Source: an uncultured Prevotellaceae bacterium (GTDB taxonomy: Bacteria > Bacteroidota > Bacteroidia > Bacteroidales > Bacteroidaceae). Taken from it: DNA of 64,000 nt. A program made the position numbers and the translations under genes. Of the stretch, positions 6,367-14,988 are shown piece by piece. Below the pieces are notes generated by a model. It did not search any database and was not told the DNA's origin. It saw only the letters and a program-made list of their open reading frames with translations. The stretch's first letter is position 1, and each line of letters starts with the position of its first letter. Where the stretch lies: positions 1 to 64,000 of the forward strand of contig CAMVOK010000006.1 in NCBI GenBank assembly GCA_947169115.1, written 5' to 3'.

Positions 6367-8472
6367 TTACAGTCTCTGGGAAATGAGGTCGTGCATGAGG
6401 CGGATGTCAGTAAGGCTCTTCCCATGTTTTCGAAGCATATCGGAATCGGTCAGGAAGGGAGACAGGGCATCTGTATGGTCTGGATGGGCATGCATATATC
6501 GATGAGCGTATTCGATGTAATGCGAAACAGCAAGTGACATGTTTCCTTGTAACCAATAGGTGTGAGCGATGTTTAGGTAATCGTCCCAACGGCTCTGGGT
6601 GGGAGTTTCCTCCATTATGTTTTTGTAATATCTTTCAGCCAATGGATAGTCCTGGTTTTGTAAAGCACACCATGCTATGGCTCGTTTGGAAGGAACGACC
6701 CGCAGATTCTTATATTCCATCTTGTAGAATCGTTTCTGCGCCTCCTCCCAACGTTGAAGTTGCATGAGACAAAGTCCGGTATCTGTTAGGATACGCGGTT
6801 CGTCGGGCGTTTTCTTTTCTAACTGTAGTAGATATTCGAGTTGCTGCTTGTATTGCGACAAATGGCCGTGACACGATTGGATGTGATAGAGTGCTTGCAT
6901 GTTGTCGGGTTCGAGCATCAGTGCTTCTTGCAGATAGCGTATGGCTTTTGCATATTGTTTCTGTTGTTCGTGACAATAGGCAATCTTACATAGAAGTTCG
7001 CAATGGCTTCCTTCTATTTGTAGAAGATGCTTGAAGTGCTTCTCGGCCTGCTCGAATTGCTTGTGCCGATAAAGCGTTTGCGATATATCGTGGATATAGG
7101 TCGGTGACTTGCTTAGGGTCGGACCGAGGATGGGATTGTCAATGAATGGAGGTAATGCAAAGACATCGGGCCACATCGCACTCCATGGCGATCTGCACAA
7201 CAGTCTGAAGAGACATTGTATGATGTTTCTGTAGGGGGATAGGTTGACGGGCTGAACGTGTCCGTCTTCTTCTCCTACCTTTTCTTTAATCATTTGTTCC
7301 ATTTCATTGCGCTGTTTCTCTGGTATCTTTTCGGCAAGTAGAGCAATCGAATACATGTCAGAGTCGCAAAGCTGCATTTTCCGAAGGAGGGGATGGGGGA
7401 CAATACCTGGTCGCTTCTCGTCAAAAGGGGCTACCCAATGGCATAGACGATGGAAGAAGTGGAAGCCTTTGAGGGCAACGAATGTATGGAGATTGATGTC
7501 CACACCCTCCTGAAACATCTGAAACATCTCCTGAGCACTTTCGCTTATCTTTTTTCGCTCTTCCTTACTTAGTCGTAGCTCAGTTTCGGGAGATAGGAAT
7601 GTTTGCTCATCTTCTACATTAAATCCAAAACGTATTTGTTCCTGAGAGGCTTTGATAAGAGTGGGGAATATCTCCTGTTCCATTTTCTGCCGAAACCGCT
7701 CTACCTCCTGATAAAGACAGAAAATGTGTTGAACTTGTGTTGCTGCACCAATGAATGAAGATGTTTGGAGTAGTTTTTGAATGCTATTGTAAATCTGAGG
7801 GAATAAGGGAATTATAGGTGCATAGAGTATGCAACATACAATAACTCCAACTGTTGCATTTGCACAAACCTGACCATTCTCATCGGTCTCATTTGCCACG
7901 GCATATTCCAATAGCAAACGAAGTTTTGCCGCATCGAAAAAGTGAAGTGACGATATCGTTAGTGCATTAAGCAAGTAGCAGTGTAAGCGTGAATCGGTGG
8001 CGATAAGAAAAAGTCGTAATTGGCGTTCTTCGTTAGTGTTGAGTTGGGCTGACAGCCATATAAGGTCGAAGAGATAATCTTGTTGGTCAAATGTCAAAGG
8101 GCTTTTGAGTTGGGTCGTGGATATATCGAACTGTTCTTTCCAGATGGGTCGAATGGTTCGTGCCATGAATGCAAAATAGTCCTTCTCGTTGTCAATGTGG
8201 TAGTTGTATCGGATATTCTGAAGTATTCGGAATGCCTTTAATATAAAACGGTTATACAGAATATCGCGCTTGGTATCTACTGAACCTTCAGCCATGTAAT
8301 GAAGCAACCTGTCGTAGTCGGCTTGGATATTGGACGCTTCTCGCTTGAGATTAGGGGATTTTTGTATGTCGAGTATATTGGACAAGAGCGATAAAGCATT
8401 GTTTAAATGTCCCTCGACGAGACTCTCCCTGATCGTGTCGGTCAGTTGCTGAAAGGTTTGACGGTCTAACAT
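6367..8472 (-). CDS. Large tetratricopeptide-repeat protein
   Basis: The 701-residue protein has no signal peptide. The N-terminal 450 residues are helical with no motif I recognise. From about residue 470 to 640 there are tandem TPR units (for example QTLYRHKQFEQAEKHFKHLL, then the YAKAIRYLQEALMLEP unit). TPR domains hold protein partners together; no enzymatic signature is visible. The start codon is 1 nt after the stop of the upstream lipoprotein gene, so the two are probably translationally coupled and may work together. Confidence 0.75.
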   Translation of the reverse strand: MLDRQTFQQLTDTIRESLVEGHLNNALSLLSNILDIQKSPNLKREASNIQADYDRLLHYMAEGSVDTKRDILYNRFILKAFRILQNIRYNYHIDNEKDYFAFMARTIRPIWKEQFDISTTQLKSPLTFDQQDYLFDLIWLSAQLNTNEERQLRLFLIATDSRLHCYLLNALTISSLHFFDAAKLRLLLEYAVANETDENGQVCANATVGVIVCCILYAPIIPLFPQIYNSIQKLLQTSSFIGAATQVQHIFCLYQEVERFRQKMEQEIFPTLIKASQEQIRFGFNVEDEQTFLSPETELRLSKEERKKISESAQEMFQMFQEGVDINLHTFVALKGFHFFHRLCHWVAPFDEKRPGIVPHPLLRKMQLCDSDMYSIALLAEKIPEKQRNEMEQMIKEKVGEEDGHVQPVNLSPYRNIIQCLFRLLCRSPWSAMWPDVFALPPFIDNPILGPTLSKSPTYIHDISQTLYRHKQFEQAEKHFKHLLQIEGSHCELLCKIAYCHEQQKQYAKAIRYLQEALMLEPDNMQALYHIQSCHGHLSQYKQQLEYLLQLEKKTPDEPRILTDTGLCLMQLQRWEEAQKRFYKMEYKNLRVVPSKRAIAWCALQNQDYPLAERYYKNIMEETPTQSRWDDYLNIAHTYWLQGNMSLAVSHYIEYAHRYMHAHPDHTDALSPFLTDSDMLRKHGKSLTDIRLMHDLISQRL

Positions 8473-8473
8473 A

Positions 8474-9442
8474 TTATTCGGTGATGCTAAAGCGAGCTGG
8501 CAGGATGGGGGAGTGGGTAGATATCTTACGTTCCCGTTCTTTTAACCATAGAGTAACCTGTTCTATATCATTTTGTCGGGGTTGGAATGCCTTTCGTAAA
8601 ATTGGGATGTGTAGGCTATCGACAAGGGTTGAGGGTATTTGATATTGCTGTATGAGTGTTTTCCGAATAGAATCGGGGTAAGACTTTGCATTTATTTCCT
8701 CAACAGCAGCATTGTATGCTTTCACAAAAAGACGAATCTGTTTGGCTCGCAACGTATCGGCAAGTATCCTTTCCTGTAGAGCGATACAGGAGTAGATATA
8801 AGTAGAATCAGGCGTTGAGAAAATGCATGGATTACCTTGGATGATGGCTTGTGTTGCGTATGGCTCTGGAAGCTGGGCAGCATCTACCAATTGCTCTATG
8901 AGCATTGATGTGCGTAGGCGTAAGTCATTAATTTGTGGCCGATAAATATCGGCTTGGTCAAGCTGGGCTTTATGCATGATTTCATCACTCCAGTAATCAG
9001 CCATGCTTAGACGGTTCAATGCGACTGTCCGTTCTTTGAGATTACGCAATTTACGGATGCGTTTTGAATGGGCTGTTACAAGCTTTACTTGTCCGTTGAT
9101 AGAAAAAAGGATGTTGAGTGGAAGTGTATCTGTTTGTTGGTCTAAAAGCCGTGCATAATCGGTGTAAGCCAATTGAGAACGTCCTTTCAGTAAAGCTGTG
9201 TCACAATCCATTTGTGACAGATATTCGTGTAGGCGGACTTGGATTCCTACGTTACTGAATATTCCCATCCGTTCTGCATAATAGATGGGCAGACAATCGA
9301 TAACCGGCATGACGGCAACGTGAAGAGACAACGAATCTTGTCGTGCTAATTCTTCTTGGGTAAGTGGCACCTGTTCTTGCCGACACGAAACAAAAGAAAA
9401 GAAAAAGTAAAAAGTAAAAAGTAAATGAATGAACGTTTTCAT
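8474..9442 (-). CDS. Lipoprotein solute-binding protein, NMT1/SsuA-like
   Basis: The product opens with a lipoprotein signal whose lipobox is FVSC, then a type-2 periplasmic binding fold (LHVAVMPVIDCLPIYYAERMGIF...). Such folds bind small molecules for ABC uptake (thiamine precursors, sulfonates, nitrate). No permease or ATPase genes are adjacent, so it may be an orphan binding protein or a sensor. The internal ATG at 9442 (MKTFIHLL) is preferred over 9448 because the signal is then standard. It is coupled by a 1-nt gap to the TPR gene. Confidence 0.72.
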   Translation of the reverse strand: MKTFIHLLFTFYFFFSFVSCRQEQVPLTQEELARQDSLSLHVAVMPVIDCLPIYYAERMGIFSNVGIQVRLHEYLSQMDCDTALLKGRSQLAYTDYARLLDQQTDTLPLNILFSINGQVKLVTAHSKRIRKLRNLKERTVALNRLSMADYWSDEIMHKAQLDQADIYRPQINDLRLRTSMLIEQLVDAAQLPEPYATQAIIQGNPCIFSTPDSTYIYSCIALQERILADTLRAKQIRLFVKAYNAAVEEINAKSYPDSIRKTLIQQYQIPSTLVDSLHIPILRKAFQPRQNDIEQVTLWLKERERKISTHSPILPARFSITE

Positions 9443-9494
9443 GGTCATTACCTTTTACTCTTTACTTTTTACTTATTTGAAGTTGTAGAAAGGA

Positions 9495-10763
9495 TTAGCC
9501 CTTGATGGCTGCAACACCAGGAAGAACCTTGCCTTCGATAGCTTCGAGAAGGGCACCGCCACCAGTGGAGATGTAGCTAACCTTATCCTCCAAACCAAAC
9601 TTGTGGACGCAAGCAACTGAGTCACCGCCACCAATGAGAGAGAAAGCTCCCTCGGCAGTAGCCTTGGCAACAGCCTCACCTACAGCACGGCTACCAGCAC
9701 AGAAATCATCGCACTCGAAGCAGCCGGCAGGACCATTCCACAGGATGGTCTTAGCCCCCTCGATGGCCTTAGCAAACTTCTGGGCACTTACAGGACCTAC
9801 ATCCAGGCCGTCCCAACCTTCTTCGATGGCATTGGAGGGGAAGGTCTTAATCTGAGCACCGGGTTTAACGCAGAAGTTGGCGAAGTCGTAGCCTGTGCAG
9901 CAAACGCTGTCTTCTGCAAGAACAAGTTCAACACCATTCTTCTTGGCCATTTCCTCAACGCCAAGGGCAACATCCAGTTTGTCGAGTTCAACGATTGAAT
10001 TACCAATCTCACCACCATGAGCCTTCATGAAGGTGTAAGTCATGCCACCGCAGAGGATGAGCTTATCCACCTTGCCCAACAGGTTCTCGATGATACCAAT
10101 CTTGGTGCTTACCTTAGAGCCACCCATGATAGCAACGAAGGGACGCTTGATGTCGGTCAGTACGTTGTCAACAGCCTGCACTTCCTTCTCCATCAGGAAG
10201 CCCAGCATCTTATTGTCAGCATCGAAGTAGTCGGCGATAACAGCTGTAGAAGCATGCTTGCGGTGAGCGGTACCAAAAGCATCCATCACGTAGCAGTCGG
10301 CATAGCTGGCCAGAGTCTTTGCAAACTCCTTCTGACTTGCCTTCATGGCCTTCTTGGCTTCATCGTATTCAGGTGTGCCTTTTTCCAGGCCAACGGGCTT
10401 GCCTTCCTCCTCGGGATAGTAACGCAGGTTCTCCAGCAGCAGCACCTCACCCATCTTCAGGGCATCGGCCTGTGCCTTAGCCTTGGCACAATCGGGAGCA
10501 AACTGAACGGGTGCCCCCAGTGCTGCAGATACGGCGTCCTTAATCTGACCCAAAGAGAGTTTGGGGTTAACCTTACCCTTGGGCTTACCCATGTGCGACA
10601 TAATGATGAGCGCACCACCTTGATCTAAAATGTGTTTCAGGGTGGGGAGGGCACCACGAATACGGGTGTCGTCGGTGATGTTACCATTGCCATCCAAGGG
10701 CACGTTGAAGTCAACACGTACGATTGCTTTTTTACCAGCAAAATTAAAATCTTTGATAGTCAT
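9495..10763 (-). CDS. pgk: Phosphoglycerate kinase
   Basis: This glycolytic enzyme transfers phosphate from 1,3-bisphosphoglycerate to ADP. The 422-residue length and both domains are normal: N-terminal [10 protein letters not shown] and the SHMGKPKG substrate loop, then the nucleotide domain with GGSKVSTKI, and the C-terminal [13 protein letters not shown] and [13 protein letters not shown] loops. It is monocistronic, with a -7 box at 10811-10818. Confidence 0.98.
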   Translation of the reverse strand: MTIKDFNFAGKKAIVRVDFNVPLDGNGNITDDTRIRGALPTLKHILDQGGALIIMSHMGKPKGKVNPKLSLGQIKDAVSAALGAPVQFAPDCAKAKAQADALKMGEVLLLENLRYYPEEEGKPVGLEKGTPEYDEAKKAMKASQKEFAKTLASYADCYVMDAFGTAHRKHASTAVIADYFDADNKMLGFLMEKEVQAVDNVLTDIKRPFVAIMGGSKVSTKIGIIENLLGKVDKLILCGGMTYTFMKAHGGEIGNSIVELDKLDVALGVEEMAKKNGVELVLAEDSVCCTGYDFANFCVKPGAQIKTFPSNAIEEGWDGLDVGPVSAQKFAKAIEGAKTILWNGPAGCFECDDFCAGSRAVGEAVAKATAEGAFSLIGGGDSVACVHKFGLEDKVSYISTGGGALLEAIEGKVLPGVAAIKG

Positions 10764-10810
10764 AAATGTGTTAATTTGTTGAATAAATAATTTTGTGCTT
10801 TAACAATGTG

Positions 10811-10818
10811 CAAAGATA
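10811..10818 (-). promoter_or_regulatory. -7 box of pgk
   Basis: TATCTTTG on the minus strand fits TAnnTTTG. The -33 region 19 nt upstream reads only GTTG, so the match is partial. The leader is about 40 nt. Confidence 0.55.
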
Positions 10819-10849
10819 AGAAATAATTCTCAATATACAACTCTTGGAA

Positions 10850-11482
10850 CTAAATTTTTCTTTGGCAGATTCCCAACAAACCACATGTCTCACATTTGGG
10901 CGCTCTTGCCAAACATACATATCGCCCATGAAGAATGAGCCAGTGATGTGCCAAGGGAATAATCTCGGAGGGAATGTTTTTGACGAGTTCACGTTCAACA
11001 GAATATGGCGTACTGCAATGCTTGGGTACTAAGCCAATGCGATGTGACACACGAAATACATGAGTGTCAACTGCCATTGCAGCCTTGTCATAGACAACGG
11101 CCTGAATGACATTCGCAGTTTTTCTTCCTACTCCAGGTAGTTTTAAGAGATTCTCTAACGTACTTGGCACTTCGCCTTGAAAATCACTTAATAACATCTT
11201 TGACATTCCGACAAGGTGCTTGGCCTTGTTATTAGGATAAGATATACTTTTTATGTATTCAAATATGACTTCCGGGGTGCTCTCTGCCATAACTTCTGCA
11301 GAGGGGAAATCTTCGAATAATTTAGGAGTAACCATGTTTACACGTTTGTCTGTACATTGGGCACTCAGTATAACAGCCACTAAGAGTTGAAAGGGCGTTT
11401 CAAAATGCAATTCCGTTTGTGCATCTGGCATTGCCTCTTGAAAATAGGTGATAACCTTGGTGTATAATTCTTTTTTTCTCAT
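10850..11482 (-). CDS. nth: Endonuclease III, DNA glycosylase/AP lyase
   Basis: The enzyme removes oxidised pyrimidines and nicks abasic sites in base-excision repair. The 210-residue protein has the helix-hairpin-helix with catalytic Lys (LPGVGRKTANV), the catalytic Asp in AVDTHVFRV, and the C-terminal [4Fe-4S] ligands spaced C-x6-C-x2-C-x5-C (CLARAPKCETCGLLGIC). ATG 11482 (MRKKELYTK) is chosen; the frame runs upstream to 11581 but across the divergent spt promoter, so the longer form is unlikely. Confidence 0.97.
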   Translation of the reverse strand: MRKKELYTKVITYFQEAMPDAQTELHFETPFQLLVAVILSAQCTDKRVNMVTPKLFEDFPSAEVMAESTPEVIFEYIKSISYPNNKAKHLVGMSKMLLSDFQGEVPSTLENLLKLPGVGRKTANVIQAVVYDKAAMAVDTHVFRVSHRIGLVPKHCSTPYSVERELVKNIPSEIIPLAHHWLILHGRYVCLARAPKCETCGLLGICQRKI

Positions 11483-11490
11483 ATTGTGAG

Positions 11491-11519
11491 CAAAATTACA
11501 AATATTTTTTGTATCTTTG
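11491..11519. promoter_or_regulatory. Divergent -7 boxes of nth and spt
   Basis: TAATTTTG on the minus strand (11491-11498) drives nth with a leader of only a few nt. TATCTTTG on the plus strand (11512-11519) drives spt about 42 nt before its ATG. The two boxes are 13 nt apart, so the promoters likely compete. Neither has a perfect -33 TTTG. Confidence 0.55.
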
Positions 11520-11561
11520 TACCCTGTAGAGAAAAAAAGAATAATATTACATATTAAACAT

Positions 11562-12746
11562 ATGGGATTATTACAGGACAAATTATCACATTATACTCTG
11601 CCACAGGAGTTTATGGCGCAGGGGATTTATCCTTATTTTCGTGAAATCGAAGGAAAACAAGGTACGGAAGTGATGATGGAAGGTCGTCGCGTCTTAATGT
11701 TTGGCTCAAATGCTTACACTGGACTTACGGGCGATCAACGTATCATCGATGCAGGCTGCGCCGCAATGCAAAAGTATGGAAGTGGATGCGCAGGAAGTAG
11801 ATTCTTGAATGGTACACTTGATATTCATGTACAGTTGGAAAAAGAGCTGGCTGAATTCGTAGGTAAGGACGAGGCATTGTGCTTTGCGACAGGATTTACC
11901 GTAAATAGTGGCGTTATCAGTCAATTGGTTGGCAAAAACGACTACGTCATCTGTGACGACCGTGATCATGCGTCTATAGTGGATGGCAGGCGTTTGTCAT
12001 TTGCAACACAATTGAAGTTCCGCCATAATGATATGGCTGATTTGGAGAAACAATTGCAACGCTGCGAACCAGAAGCCATCAAACTGATTGTTGTGGATGG
12101 TGTGTTCTCTATGGAAGGTGATCTTTGTAAGTTGCCAGACATAGTGGAACTGAAGAAGAAATACAACGCCACAATCATGGTTGACGAGGCTCATGGGTTG
12201 GGAGTCTTTGGACGACAAGGACGTGGCGTTTGTGACCATTTTGGACTGACGAAGGATGTTGACCTGATTATGGGTACATTCTCCAAGTCTTTGGCTTCAA
12301 TCGGTGGATTTATTGCTGCTGATTCCAGCATTATTAACTGGTTGCGTCATAGTGCTCGTACCTACATCTTCAGCGCCAGTTGCACACCGGCAGCAACAGC
12401 TGCAGCCCGTGAGGCTTTGCATATCATCCAGCAGGAACCCGAACGTTTACAGGCTCTGTGGGATGTTACTAACTATGCATTGAAGCGTTTCCGTGAAGAA
12501 GGTTTTGAGATTGGTGATACAGAAAGCCCCATTATTCCTTTGTATGTTCGAAACACCGAAAAGACATTCAAGGCTGTTGCTATGGCTTTCAATGAAGGCG
12601 TATTTATCAATCCTGTAATTCCACCAGCATGTGCTCCACAAGATACTCTCGTACGCTATGCGTTAATGGCCAATCATACGCATGAGCAAGTTGACGAGTC
12701 TGTGGTGAAACTGAAGAAGGTGTTCAAAGAACTGGAAATTCTTTAA
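11562..12746 (+). CDS. spt: Serine palmitoyltransferase (sphingolipid synthesis)
   Basis: This pyridoxal-phosphate enzyme condenses serine with an acyl-CoA to form 3-ketosphinganine, the first step of Bacteroidales sphingolipids. The 394-residue protein is an alpha-oxoamine synthase with DDRDHASIVDG, VDEAHGLGVFG (PLP-binding Asp/His) and GTFSKSLASIGGF, whose Lys near 242 is the PLP Schiff base. ATG 11562 (MGLLQDKL) matches Bacteroides Spt; the frame extends 15 codons upstream but through the promoter. No other sphingolipid gene lies nearby. Confidence 0.94.
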   Translation: MGLLQDKLSHYTLPQEFMAQGIYPYFREIEGKQGTEVMMEGRRVLMFGSNAYTGLTGDQRIIDAGCAAMQKYGSGCAGSRFLNGTLDIHVQLEKELAEFVGKDEALCFATGFTVNSGVISQLVGKNDYVICDDRDHASIVDGRRLSFATQLKFRHNDMADLEKQLQRCEPEAIKLIVVDGVFSMEGDLCKLPDIVELKKKYNATIMVDEAHGLGVFGRQGRGVCDHFGLTKDVDLIMGTFSKSLASIGGFIAADSSIINWLRHSARTYIFSASCTPAATAAAREALHIIQQEPERLQALWDVTNYALKRFREEGFEIGDTESPIIPLYVRNTEKTFKAVAMAFNEGVFINPVIPPACAPQDTLVRYALMANHTHEQVDESVVKLKKVFKELEIL

Positions 12747-12765
12747 TAATATACGCATATAGGAT

Positions 12766-12805
12766 ATAGGGTCTTTAAGATCTTTGAGATCTTTAAAGGC
12801 CCTAT
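12766..12805 (+). terminator. Hairpin after spt
   Basis: ATAGGGTCTTTAAGATCT and AGATCTTTAAAGGCCCTAT form a long imperfect stem around a TTG loop, about 20 nt after the stop. There is no clean T-run, so termination efficiency is uncertain. Confidence 0.65.
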
Positions 12806-12824
12806 TCATTATTATATTATAAGG

Positions 12825-14132
12825 ATGAATAATATACTTTCCATACTATTCCGTCTTGGTATTGAGCAACTGAATGCGATGCAACAAGATGCGATGCTGG
12901 CTTATAGGAAATCTAAAGCCATGGTATTACTTAGTCCTACAGGTAGCGGTAAAACCTTGGCATATTTACTGCCCATGTTCGAGACGATAAAGGAAGAGGG
13001 GGTATTACAGGCCATAATTATTGTTCCCAGTCGAGAACTTACCATTCAGACAGTCAATGTAATTAAAGATTCGGGCACGTCAGTACGTGCTGTCGCTGTA
13101 TATGGTGGACGACCGGCCATGGATGAACATAGAACGCTATGTGGAGTTCAACCCCATGTCATTGTTGGAACTCCGGGACGTTTGCTTGACCATTTGAGGA
13201 AGGGGAATATTCAACCAGATACACTTCACACATTAATAATAGATGAGTTTGATAAGTGTCTTGAATTAGGTTTTCGCGATGAGATGAGCCAAGTGTTTTC
13301 GGCATTGCCAAATAACGTAAAACGTGTTTTGCTTTCTGCAACTGAGAATACAGAGATTACTAATTTCTTACCAGAATATACCAGACTTGATTATCTTGAC
13401 CACAATGCTCAGTCAGAGCGTATAGAGCAATATGTTGTAAAATCCCCTCAGAAAGATAAGTTAGAAACCTTAAGTCATTTTCTGCACACTTTGGGGCAAG
13501 AACAAACCATTGTTTTTGTTGGATTCCGTGAGAGTGTAGAACGTGTGGCTAAGTTCTTACATCAGCATGGTTTTTATGTATCATCACTACATGGAGGTAT
13601 GGAGCAACGCGACAGGGAGAAGGAACTCTATCGTTTTGTAAGTGGTTGTACCAATATTCTTGTTAGCACGGATATTGCCTCGCGTGGACTTGATATTCAG
13701 GATTTGGACAACGTGGTGCATTACCATCTGCCACTCAATGAACAGGCTTTTATTCATCGGAATGGACGAACAGCCCGTTGGGACAATGTTGGACGTTCTT
13801 TCTTGTTGATTGGTCCAGATGAAGATGTACCCGAGTATGTTGGCATTACGAATGACTTTTATATTCTTGATAATTCTCCAATAGTAATACAGCCTCCTAA
13901 ATGGGAGACCTTGTACATTGGGAAAGGTAAGAAGGATAAGTTATCCAAAGGTGATATTGCTGGATTCCTGATGAAGGTTGGAGGTTTTGAACGGGATGAA
14001 GTTGGGCGCATTGATGTTCGTGACCATTATTCTTACGTGGCTGTTTCCCGAGACCGGTTACCCAATGCACTGCCTTATTTGAAGGAGCAGAAGATAAAGG
14101 GAATGAAAACAATTATTGAGCGTATTCGATAA
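12825..14132 (+). CDS. DEAD-box RNA helicase with DbpA-type RNA-binding domain
   Basis: The 435-residue protein has helicase motif I (SPTGSGKT), GTPGR, motif II as DEFD instead of DEAD, motif III SAT, and the C-terminal core with STDIASRGLD and HRNGRTAR. From about residue 370 a DbpA-like RNA-binding domain follows (KLSKGDIAGFLMKVGGF). E. coli DbpA uses this domain to bind 23S rRNA hairpin 92, so a role in large-subunit assembly is likely. It starts 78 nt after spt. Confidence 0.9.
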   Translation: MNNILSILFRLGIEQLNAMQQDAMLAYRKSKAMVLLSPTGSGKTLAYLLPMFETIKEEGVLQAIIIVPSRELTIQTVNVIKDSGTSVRAVAVYGGRPAMDEHRTLCGVQPHVIVGTPGRLLDHLRKGNIQPDTLHTLIIDEFDKCLELGFRDEMSQVFSALPNNVKRVLLSATENTEITNFLPEYTRLDYLDHNAQSERIEQYVVKSPQKDKLETLSHFLHTLGQEQTIVFVGFRESVERVAKFLHQHGFYVSSLHGGMEQRDREKELYRFVSGCTNILVSTDIASRGLDIQDLDNVVHYHLPLNEQAFIHRNGRTARWDNVGRSFLLIGPDEDVPEYVGITNDFYILDNSPIVIQPPKWETLYIGKGKKDKLSKGDIAGFLMKVGGFERDEVGRIDVRDHYSYVAVSRDRLPNALPYLKEQKIKGMKTIIERIR

Positions 14133-14158
14133 GTGTTATTCTTTATTATTTTATTAGT

Positions 14159-14338
14159 ATGAATAATCTACCTAATGACCCTATGATGTTATACTCAGCC
14201 GTGAACATGATGCTTCGCGACCACTATAACTCGCTGGATGAACTGTGCGACGACCTCGATGTGGACAGGCGAGAACTGGAGCACAAGCTCTCGGAGGTCG
14301 GCTTCGAATATAGTGTGCGTGACAATAAGTTCTGGTAA
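14159..14338 (+). CDS. Small DUF4250-like protein
   Basis: A 59-residue acidic protein starts at ATG 14159 (MNNLPNDPMMLYSAVNMML) and contains a short helical, HTH-like segment (SLDELCDDLDVDRRELEHKL). Length and sequence fit the DUF4250 family of uncharacterised small bacterial proteins. It follows the helicase by 26 nt and is probably cotranscribed with it. The function is unknown. Confidence 0.8.
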   Translation: MNNLPNDPMMLYSAVNMMLRDHYNSLDELCDDLDVDRRELEHKLSEVGFEYSVRDNKFW

Positions 14339-14350
14339 TAAAAGGCTTTC

Positions 14351-14863
14351 TTAGCCCCACACCTCGGCCATGGGCTTGCGGGTCTTGGGGCGTAGTTCGT
14401 CGGCAGGCAGACCAAGGGGCACGAGCACCGCGGGCGTGAATCCCTCTGGAATGAGGCCTGTCCCCATAAGTCGCTGTACGTCGAAGTTGCACACCCAGCA
14501 ATTACCGAGCTCTTGTTCCGTAGCTGCGAGGCAAAGGTGCTCGGTGGCGATGGCGATGTCTATGTCGGCGTGGTTGTGCCCGTCCGACTGTCGCGTCCAA
14601 GCCTCCTGCTCGTTCTTCAGACAGATTACGATGACGGGGACGTTCTGTATCCAGTCTCGGCTGTAACATGCCTTGACTTGCGAGAGCATCGGCTCGCGGT
14701 CGATGACGAGAAATCGCCACGGTTGTCGGTTAACGGCGGAGGGTGCGAGACGCACGCACTCGCGGATGTAGTCGAGTTTTTCCTGTGGCACGGGCTCGTT
14801 CTTGTAACTGCGACAGCTCTGTCGCGCCGTGCATAGTTCCTTGAAGTTCATAGGCTCGTTCAT
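14351..14863 (-). CDS. Nitroreductase-family FMN protein
   Basis: The 170-residue protein has the nitroreductase fold: RQSCRSYKNEPVPQEKL at the N-terminus (FMN phosphate contacts), APSAVNRQPWRF, and a C-terminal PLGLPADE...KPMAEV. These enzymes reduce nitroaromatics, quinones or other electrophiles with NAD(P)H; the physiological substrate cannot be deduced. A -7 box TAACTTTG lies at 14877-14884. ATG 14851 (MNFKEL) is an equally good start. Confidence 0.88.
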   Translation of the reverse strand: MNEPMNFKELCTARQSCRSYKNEPVPQEKLDYIRECVRLAPSAVNRQPWRFLVIDREPMLSQVKACYSRDWIQNVPVIVICLKNEQEAWTRQSDGHNHADIDIAIATEHLCLAATEQELGNCWVCNFDVQRLMGTGLIPEGFTPAVLVPLGLPADELRPKTRKPMAEVWG

Positions 14864-14988
14864 TACGATTACGTCGCAAAGTTACAAACTTCCCTTGATG
14901 TGTGCAAGAAATGCCCCGACTATCCTCACGGACCATCGGGGCGTGGCATGCCTATACTAACAAAATCAATTATTGAAAAACAGTATGT